Below are positions 56,001 through 64,000 of a stretch of DNA of 64,000 nucleotides, in pieces. How positions within the stretch are numbered: the stretch's first letter is position 1; the number at the start of each line of letters is the position of its first letter. A program made the position numbers and the translations under genes. Origin of the DNA: Crotalaria pallida (taxonomy: Eukaryota; Streptophyta; Magnoliopsida; Fabales; Fabaceae); contig CM075656.1 in assembly GCA_037953625.1 (NCBI GenBank), positions 90,281,001 to 90,345,000 on the forward strand. Direction: 5' to 3'. The notes below the pieces were generated by a model. The model did not search any database, was not told where the DNA came from, and saw only the letters and a list, made by a program, of their open reading frames with translations.

Positions 56001-59000
56001 ACTACCATTCAAATAGTAACATAAGCCGCTTAAACAAATAACTTAAACTTAATGAAATCTTTTAATCATTTGGACAGCCAGAAACACATTTTTAAAAATC
56101 AATACAAACACTTAACGCATCAACAATCATTCTAAAATATGAACTCATTCACTTATCAAGTCAAAACAAGTTCTAAAGTTGATGCAACTCAAACTAAGAT
56201 TCTGGACAGTAACAAAATAAAGTTGCATCTCTTCACAGCTACCCAAAATTCATTCTTTTCAATTTCCTACTAAAAAATTCACATACCAAATTCTTAAAAT
56301 GAAATTAAGCTTAAAAAGTAATATTTTTCCCCACTTATTCAATTATGGGTAGCACTTAAATTATTTCAATTCACCTAAAATCTTCTAGACATACTACTAA
56401 TGTCAATATAAAACAAATCTGGACAACCACTCAAACAATTGCACTTACTCACAATATTCCTCCAATTAAAGTTCTGACATCTATTTTCAAAGAGCTAAAA
56501 ACTATAACTCAAAAGTATCCATATCTTATAAAAATAGTTACATTTTCTAATTCATATCAAGTCTGGACAGCAACTTGATTTCCCAGGAAATTGATAATCT
56601 CATTCATTTAAAAACTTTCTTTTTACACTAAACACCTATACACATAAGGACATAAAATATCATTTTAATTTCATATGTCTTCATGCCAATAAATTTTTCC
56701 AGGATATAAACAAATTCCCAAAATTATTAATCTTTATAAAAATCATTCCTTCAATTGTTATTTCATGAAATCACTTCAAGAATTTAAAACACCACATTAG
56801 TACAGATAGACTTAGAAAAATTTCAACAATATACCTACCCTATATAAATAACAATTTCGGCCATATCATCAAAATAAAAACAATAATCAAAAATCATTTT
56901 TCACATAATCAATCATCTAAGCCTTATAATCAACTATTAACTATTGGAAACAAGAATAACTCATGCACATATCCTCCATCAATCATACAAATTTTATTTT
57001 ATTTTTTTGTTTTTCCATGAACCTCACGGTTCATACAGTGAGTAAAATAAATTTTTTCAAAATTTTCAAATCAAGTTTTGTTTATTCATCAGAGGGTTAT
57101 TTCTCTTTAAAACTCAGGACTAAACCTCAAACAGTCATTACCACAAATCTCAAAAATCACTTAAATACTCAGATGATTGCAAATCAAATTTTCTATACCC
57201 TAATTTCCTTCTCAAAATTTGTCCATCATCAGGAAATAAAAAGGGTTGTTTCTTTAAACCACTTTATAAGTCCCTTTTTAATCCTTATTCATATGAACAG
57301 GAGCAAAATTCACAAATAGTTAAGAATATTTAAAACTTACAGAATAGAAATAATTTTAAGAACATAATTTTAAAATACATATAACACACATTCATAACTC
57401 ATACCTTTAGGCAAAATAATTTAGACCTTAAATAAATTAAAATAAGTACTTTTTGAGTAAAAATAGATTTTGGACAGTCACTAAACAAGTATCCTATATC
57501 ATTATAACACTTACACACTCACATAGGCACACATACAATAATTAAACAAATATCTTATTATAAATTTCCATCCACTCCAAAAAAACCAGATACAAATCAG
57601 TTTCTTCAATTAGAACAGGACTAATGTTTTAATACCACATGTACTCATTTATATATTCATCCAAGTAGAGAACACATACAACTTAGTTTATCATTATTAT
57701 GATTACACTTATTATTATTATTAGGGCCATTAGGCCACTGCTCAACAAATTTTATTTAACACTATAACTACAATTGATTATATATACATCAAATACTATC
57801 CATTATACCTAATACCAAACAAATACTATATATTACTATTAGTATATCTATATACACACATATATCAAAGGCCTCACAGCCAAAAACCTAGAAATAATAA
57901 AAATAAACTCAAACAAAACAATGATTTCTAAATGCAAACTATTACACTCAACACATTAAATCTTTTATTAATATAACAAAATTTTAAACAATTATTCACA
58001 TATAAGAATTTAACCTTTCATTTTCTTACTTCACATAATTCAGTCATCCCTAAATAAAAAGGGGAAACCTTAGTTTCTTTAAACCTCATTTTGAGTCCCT
58101 TTCTATTCATTGTTCATATGACCAGTAACAACATAAAAATTCTATATCCAAAAATATTCAGAGATTTAAACTTGTGAATTACATAACCATAAAAGATCAG
58201 AATAACAAATACCTATTCACATAAAAGAATTAAATAAAATTTAAATACTTCTTCTTTTCCTCTCTAAATATTCGGCCATCTTAGGATAAAAAGGGGAGAT
58301 TATTTCTCTTTAAACAATTTCTTTGTCCCTTTTAATTCCTTTTTCATTTGACCAACAAAACAAAGCTCATATAACATATTATAATTCATTTTTCCATTAT
58401 AATATCTCAAGAAAGAGATTAGAGATTAACTTTTAGGAGATTCATAGTCATAGAAGATTGTTATTATTTTTAGTATAAAGAACAAAACAATAAAAAGGCA
58501 AAGGATAAAAACTTGTTCAATTATACAAAATCCTCTATAATTCATATGGTATAAGAACTAACATAAACCCAGAAAATAAATTGATTATATTTATCAAAAA
58601 TTTTAGCCATCTTAAGAATTAAAGAAAAGGGGAGATGAATCCCTTTAAACACTCTTTTTGGTGTCCCTTTTCTTATTCTTAATTCATATGACTTAAGAAT
58701 AATTTCATATATTCAAGAACAACATTAAAATGAAAATAAAATTTTAGAACTTTAACTAAAGAAGAATTTGAGAAGGTTTAAACAAAATATAAACAAACCA
58801 ACTTAAAATAGCTTAATTAAATAAGTGATTATGGGTTACCTCTACTCCTTAAGCTTTTTAGAAAACTTCAAGCAACAAAGCAACCAAGCAAATTTCCTTC
58901 CTCCCTCCTAGCTTTACACGTCCCTCTCTCTCTCTCTTTCTCTCTTAGAATTTCATTTTTTTCTCTTGTAAAACTATCAAGTGTTGGTGTGTGAAAGTTG

Positions 59001-60090
59001 TGGAACTAAGGCTCTCTATTTATAGGTGTTTGGAGGTGCATTCCCCTTCATATTTCTGACCTAAATTTCGTGCTCCCTTCATCAAGTTCCATTCAAAAAT
59101 TTTCAAATACTACTTGGAACATGAACTAGCATTAAATGTGATTTTGTTGATTCCTAAAGCATTTTAATTCATGGATTATTCTCACAAACTTCAGAACTAT
59201 TCTTCCCCTCTTTCCACACTAATTTTGGACAGTGCATAATATTAGAAATAGGAGAGAAAAATTCTCATTGGTTCATTGTGGAGGTGCCTACATAATTACC
59301 CAATCACTTAATTATTTAAAATTAGATTTTCTACCTACTGTACAAAAATTTTCGCAAACAGTAAAATAAAAATTTTATTTTTACATATTAAGATTCTACA
59401 TTTCAATACGATCGTTTTCATATAAATTTTGTAATTTTTGGACTTACGATTTGAAAGTTATGAATTTTTGAAGTCCTAAGGTCATTTCTACAAAAAATAC
59501 ACTTCCTAAGCTTTTCAAATAATTTAAAAATAATAAAAATACGAAAATATACTTAATTTGAATAATAGTACACTATACAACTTCAGTAATGTATTTCATT
59601 TTCCAAAATAAAATATTCTTTAATCAAAAGGTTATTAAATGCATTAAAACCACACTTTGATTCTTAAAACTCAAAAATTCGTTCACTACTGTAGCAGTGA
59701 TAAAATTTCGAAAACTCAAAAATAAAAATCAAAGCTTTACATTTTCATAATCTAGATTTCGATACGATCGTTTTGACATATCATTTGTAATTTTTGACAT
59801 ACGGTTGAAAAGATATGAATTTCTAAAGATAGGATACTCTAATCCATCAAAAATCATTTCATCTTTTAAAATCATTTAAATCAAATACTTTACCTTAAAA
59901 ATATTTCATTTAAATAGGCTAGGGAAAACATTGGTATATAATATATATACCTATATATGTTACGTGTATACATATATATTTTCATATATATATATATATT
60001 TTATATAAACCCAGGTATCAAAATCAAGCATAATTTCCTAATTTCAATTATAAAATCACAAATAAATTGGGTAAAATTGTGGGTCTCACA
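53013..60090 (-). repeat. 5' LTR of the giant-LTR element
   Basis: 7078 bp, adjacent to the PBS and therefore the promoter LTR. Same internal modules as the other copy. Small differences include a shorter T-run near 55110 and a longer AT run near 59985. Confidence 0.9.
59016..59024 (-). promoter_or_regulatory. TATA box of the 5' LTR
   Basis: Minus-strand TATAAATAG, identical in context to 50552-50560. This would be the start region of the genomic transcript, which would then run through about 6 kb of LTR before the PBS. Confidence 0.6.
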
Positions 60091-60164
60091 CTGAGAAGTA
60101 AGTATATTAATTTTAAATTGCAAGTAACTCAATGCAAATTGGGTGCCAAAGGATCCGGTGACTA

Positions 60165-60397
60165 ATAGTATTTTCTTTGTATTACAAGAATTGTAAAAAG
60201 TGATAAATTTTTTTTATCAAACTAAAATTAAAATATTTAATGAAACAAATTTAATAATTGTAAATATTAAATTGTGATTAATTAATCAATATAAAATGCA
60301 TTAAATTAATTGTTTAATAATTAGTTTATGTGTTAGATCGATAAACTATTAAATATATGTTCTTTTTCTTTTGCTATTTTTAACTAGACGGAGGAGG
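60165..60397. mobile_element. Decayed MITE-like sequence
   Basis: ATAGTATTTTCTTTGTATTA at the left, ACTAGACGGAGGAGGCAT at the right; the interior resembles 39531-39735. Confidence 0.35.
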
Positions 60398-60452
60398 CAT
60401 ATGAATAGAGGACAAAAGTCAACAATTACAGGCTTACAACCTATATTAGGTT

Positions 60453-62345
60453 ATACTTCCTCTTGTTTACTAATATAAGAAAAAAATCATGCTAATTAAT
60501 AAAATTAATTGATTGTATTTAATTTTTTTAATTTTATCAGAAATAGAAATATTTAAAGAATGTAATATTTAAAATGAAAAATGTAAGAGGGACTATAATC
60601 GGTGGATGAATTAACTAGAGAACACTAAGAGAACTTCTAGAATGGGGGGTTGAATAGGTGTTAAAGAAACCTTGAAAGATTTTCAAATAAAACAAATCGA
60701 AACAATTAAAACGAATGATTTTCACAACATTCTCAATTGTTAATCGATTAAGGCAAGGACTTAATCGATTAATGCCTGACAGCTGATTTTGGTTAATCGA
60801 TTAACACACCCAGTTAATCGGTTAATCACTGTTAAAAAAGAAAAATCACTTTTCAATCGAAAACGAAAATCAATCAATTAACATATAATATCAAAGATAA
60901 CGCGAAATTGATTAACACCAAGATTGTTAATGATTACCTAGATTATGAAAAAGGTTTTCCCCAAATCAATTTGAACTATTAAAACCTATTTCATTCAATT
61001 ATTAAAAAAATCAATCTTTTCTAGGTTTTCAATCAAGAACAATATGATATAGCAAAAGTTAAAGAGTTAAGGGAAGAGAAGTTTGCTCATAGATTTATAT
61101 TGGTTCACTCTCAACCACCGAGAGCTACATCCAGTCCCCTCTATCACAGTAGAGAGAGTTTCTTCAATAAGGAATTAGAGTTCTCAAATTACAAGCGATT
61201 GCCTCTCAAGATACTCCACTTGATAGCCTCTAAGAGATACCCCACTCTTGTCTTGCAACCCTCTTGAACTTCTAATCTAACCTCTTCTCTCTTGCTTGAT
61301 GATAACCTCACGCCAAGTCTTCCACTTGCTTGTTGATTCCTCACAACAAGACTTCCAATTCTTCTTTGTTTGCTTCATGAACAACACACCAAGACTTCTT
61401 CTTTGTTTTATTTGAGTTTGCCTTCTTGCAATGATTACAACTCAATAGAAAACACAATAAACCTATTGAATCTCCTTCTGGAACTATGAACTATTATAAA
61501 TTGAGATTCAAAATTTTCTTGATCAAGGGATATGAAAATAAGAACTTTTATCTTTTGTAAAAGTGAGAGAGAATGTTGAGAGAATAATGTAGCTTTGATC
61601 TTTCTGAAATGATGTGAAAATGAAATTAGTTAATCACAATGATTAGGAAAAGTTTTATATAGAATATCCAAAAGTTTGGAAAACATTAAAACTGATTTTG
61701 AGAAGTGAAAAGTTGTTTTAAAAAGTTGTTATGCACGTGTTAATCGATTAAGGCATCGATCAGGTTAATCGATTAACCACTGTTGAACAACAGCTAATCG
61801 ATTAAGAAAATGTGCTAATCGATTAAAGATTGATCCAAATTTCCTGTTAATCGATTAACCTTTTATTTAATCGATTAACCACTGTAAAAGTCAATTAAAA
61901 ACATGTTTTCTCAAAACTAAACCCTTTCTTAAAAACCTTTAAGTCACCTACTGATTTAGGTTAAGTGAAATACTCAAATTATAATATGATCATGCACTTG
62001 ATAGAGATTCACTATCCTCTAATACACATATTACAATCAATACACATATTGAATCTATGAGCTTGCTCTCTCTTCATCATAGTTGCCTGTTGTTCTTTGG
62101 TGAGCTTCTCCAAGACTTAAGCATGTTCAAAACATTTGCCATTATCAAAATCATGCACTGGCATAATAGATCTAACAATCTTCACATGCACATGCACACT
62201 ACATCTAACCAAAAAGAAATATCAAATGAGATAATAATTTTTTAGGTGTGTTTGTAAAAAAAACATTATTGAAAATGAAACAAAATTTATGAAAATCATA
62301 TACTTTTATTTATATTTAGAAGAACAAATAAAAAAATAAGTTAAA
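60453..62345. mobile_element. MITE, family A, split by a 1.6-kb insertion
   Basis: The left half 60453-60583 (TTGATTGTATTTAATTTTTT, AAATAGAAATATTTAAAGAA) and right half 62224-62345 (GATAATAATTTTTTAGGTGT, TGAAAATGAAACAAAATTTA) align to successive parts of the family A copy at 15103. Confidence 0.6.
60584..62223. mobile_element. Insertion with TTAATCGATTAA palindrome clusters
   Basis: AAATG at 60579-60583 and 62224-62228 may be a 5-bp TSD. Two clusters of TTAATCGATTAA or one-base variants lie at 60739-60830 and 61738-61885, about ten in all, around a non-coding 0.9-kb centre with ACCACCGAGAGCTACATCCA. Text of this style occurs in legume retroelements, but no coding, LTR pair or PBS is visible and the class is unknown. 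Confidence 0.5.
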
Positions 62346-62356
62346 AGTAATAATAT

Positions 62357-62614
62357 ATAAAGCCTCTTTGGGGAATTTCACGTCCATTAAGAAAGTGGAA
62401 TAATTTAGTTAATTGTATTGGAAATGTGAACTTTTGATATATAATTTCAAAATTACCCATGTTAATATTATTGAGAATCTAAAAAGTGTTAAATAAATAG
62501 AGATGTTTGTGAAAAAAAAAGTAATTAATGATCATTGAAAATTGGTATGAGACTTTATAAATAGGGACAAAAATAAAGAGTCAAGAATACTTTATATTTA
62601 GGACCGAGGGAGTA
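62357..62614. mobile_element. MITE, family D, left end lost
   Basis: Interior CACGTCCATTAAGAAAGTGG and AATTGTATTGGAAATGTGAA, right end TATATTTAGGACCGAGGGAG, TA. Inverted relative to 9003. Confidence 0.65.
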
Positions 62615-62635
62615 TTATATTTCAAACTTGGATAG

Positions 62636-63212
62636 TACTCCCTCGGTCCCTTATTATAGGGCACCATTTAAGTAGATTTCTTGTCACTTTTTATAAGTTG
62701 TTTTGGAATATCTAGGTAGCATTAAAGAGTTTATTCCAAATACACTTCTCATAATTACATAGGGGTGATAGGGTAATAATTACAATAGAAAGAAAAATGA
62801 ATAAAATTGTGAGGTTTTAAATATGGATAATTTTGGAATGACAACATATTTTTTGATAAATTTATGAGTAATAATTAATTTTCTTAATACGTGTGAATTA
62901 GATAAAAATGGCTTATACTAAGCAACGGACTGATCAATAGATGAGTTAAGTTAAAAACAGGGGACCGCTCTATTTTTATTTTTGAGTGGATAATAAATAC
63001 GTTCGACGGAAAGTGCAGGATAAGAGGTATCTGTACCACAAGTTCAGTGAGGTTTGACAAAGATATTTATTGTTTTAGGACAATGAAATGAAATTTGAAA
63101 CATGACAAACATCACTCGGTGCTGTATTGGTGCCAAATACTGTTACTCATGTTCATGAGCACATTTTCTCTCTCATAAAAATGGTGCTTATAATATGGAT
63201 CGAAAGGAGTAC
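62636..63212. mobile_element. MITE, unassigned, probably interrupted
   Basis: TA, CTCCCTCGGTCCCTTATTAT at the left; GTGCTTATAATATGGATCGA, AAGGAG, TA at the right. The length (about 575 bp) and unrelated middle from about 62930 suggest a second insertion. Confidence 0.4.
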
Positions 63213-63278
63213 TATTTTTTTTTATTAAATCAGTGACATGATGACAAATATATTTGGGATATTAAATTGGTATTTCTT

Positions 63279-63416
63279 TCTGTCCTATTTGTAATATTTT
63301 TTGGGTTTTTATTTTGATCTTATTTATAAGATCTTTTTTCAATTTTCAATAGCATTTAATTGTTTATTTTCATTAAAACCCCAAAATGGTCTTGTAAATA
63401 GGACCGGAGAGAGTAA
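63279..63416. mobile_element. MITE, family B, internally deleted
   Basis: CTGTCCTATTTGTAATATTT at the left and TTGTAAATAGGACCGGAGAG at the right enclose only about 100 bp of the usual interior. Confidence 0.65.
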
Positions 63417-63477
63417 AATAATTTATTTTTGAAGGGCTGAATTGATACTCCCTCCGTTTTTATTTACTCCTATATTT

Positions 63478-64000
63478 TCTTTCGGCTTAATTATGATTTT
63501 GGTTCCTATAAGTTGACCTCGTTTTGAATTTAGTCCTTAAATCTTTTTTTGACCTTGAACGGTCCTTAAATCTTTTTAAATTTTGTTTTTAGTCCTTAAA
63601 TCTTTTTTTGACCTTGAATAGTCCTTAAATTTTTTTAAATTTTGTTTTTAGTCCTTCTGTTTGTCTTCTTCCGTCATCTGCTAACATGGCAAACGGTGTG
63701 CCATGTCAGCCCTTACATTGACCGCCAACGATGCATCTGATCTGGACCTCCTACTCATGTGAGCAGGAACCGAGCAGGAACCAAGTATTAACCGATCATG
63801 AACCGAGCATGACTTGCCAAACCGAGGGGAGATATCGACCGAGCACGAACCGAGCACGATGAACTGAGCACGAACCAAGCTATGCTGTTACCAATTGCAT
63901 CGTACTCGGTCGATATCTCATGCACGGTTAATGCTCGGCTCATGCTCGGTTCCTGCTCACATAAGTGGGAGGTCCACATCAGATGCATCGTTGGCAGTCA
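63478..64000. mobile_element. Left half of a large foldback element, cut by the window end
   Basis: The start TTCGGCTTAATTATGATTTT is followed by two tandem TTTAGTCCTTAAATC / TTTTTTTGACCTTGAA units. From 63719 (TGACCGCCAACGATGCATCT) the sequence pairs with 63979-64000 read inversely. Between them the arms repeat CCGAGCA(C/T)GAACC motifs. The centre of symmetry is about 63860. No coding frame with a domain. Confidence 0.65.

Larger units (their letters stand above)
44543..60095 (-). mobile_element. Recent LTR retrotransposon with giant LTRs and little interior
   Basis: The complete element runs from 44548 to 60090 and is flanked by CTGAG (44543-44547 and 60091-60095). Two direct repeats of 7078 bp (44548-51625 and 53013-60090) begin TGTAACACCCCAATTTGG and end GTGGGTCTCACA. 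The 1387-bp interior carries, on the minus strand, a tRNA-iMet-type primer site TGGTATCAGAGCG five bases from the 53013 LTR and a purine-rich AAGTTGGGGAGGAT against the 51625 LTR. Hence the element reads right to left. These end sequences resemble Ty3/gypsy chromovirus (Tekay-like) elements. No gag, protease, reverse transcriptase or integrase is present, so it must rely on a helper element. Confidence 0.92.

Noticed and set aside
45044..57319. Paired frames of 82, 80, 70 and 118 codons repeated in both halves of the 44.5-60 kb region
   Set aside because: They occur twice only because the LTRs are duplicated. Most run antisense to the element, have no domain, and two show terminal changes between copies.
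44548..60090. Simple segmental duplication of 7 kb
   Set aside because: The TG...CA ends, exact 5-bp TSD outside the pair, PBS and polypurine tract inside identify LTRs.

Overview
This is plant nuclear DNA, almost certainly from a papilionoid legume; my guess is the Medicago/Trifolium/pea side, on MITE content and general texture rather than any search. It is AT-rich and repeat-dominated, with large spliced introns, TATA boxes and several transposon classes with readable target-site duplications (TSDs). No bacterial, organellar or viral genes were seen. I can support three host genes, one dead gene copy and one partial multi-exon, transposon-associated gene. Most of the rest is mobile DNA.

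Layout. 1-4.7 kb: the 3' part of a multi-exon coding region (+), a 76-bp minisatellite, and two related LTR pieces with a primer-binding-site-like motif, both oriented minus. 4.7-11.7 kb: intergenic DNA packed with short MITEs flanked by TA, plus tRNA-type SINEs. 11.8-16.9 kb: a two-exon gene for a His/Pro-rich arabinogalactan-type wall protein with a PAC (Ole e 1-like) domain; its 4.25-kb intron is full of MITEs, one containing two others. 17-22 kb: SINEs and a hAT-like MITE with an 8-bp TSD. 22.4-24.1 kb: translation initiation factor eIF3d (-), intronless in its coding part, with a telo-box and TGGGCT motifs upstream. 24.4-26.7 kb: a Mutator-type element with a 9-bp TSD abutting another inverted-repeat element. 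28.4-33.6 kb: a non-autonomous CACTA element inside an older inverted-repeat element. 34.6-35.0 kb: a broken LINE RNase H fragment. 36.3-37.2 kb: a three-exon bHLH162-like transcription factor (-). 40.0-41.6 kb: its dead duplicate. 43.5-43.9 kb: a solo LTR. 44.5-60.1 kb: a recent LTR retrotransposon with 7.08-kb LTRs and only 1.39 kb of internal DNA. 60.5-64 kb: a MITE split by a 1.6-kb insertion carrying TTAATCGATTAA palindromes, more MITEs, and half of a large foldback cut by the window end.

MITE families named here by their ends (TIR after the TA): A, CTCCGGCTCGAATTATAA; B, CTCCGATCCTATTTATAAG; C, CTCCCTCCGTTTCACAATG; D, CTCCCTCCGTCCCTAATTA; E, CTCCCTTAGTTCCTATTTAA; F, CCTCCGTCCATAAGTTATG. 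None encodes a transposase.

The host genes do not form an operon or pathway. eIF3d acts in translation initiation, the bHLH protein in transcription and the PAC protein in the cell wall. From memory, the Arabidopsis eIF3d and bHLH162 genes are also neighbours (At4g20980 and At4g20970), so the 22-37 kb stretch may be ancient microsynteny expanded by transposons. The most unusual object is the giant-LTR, nearly empty retrotransposon; the most instructive history is the bHLH duplicate, which lost its TATA box, reading frame, part of exon 2 and a splice acceptor.
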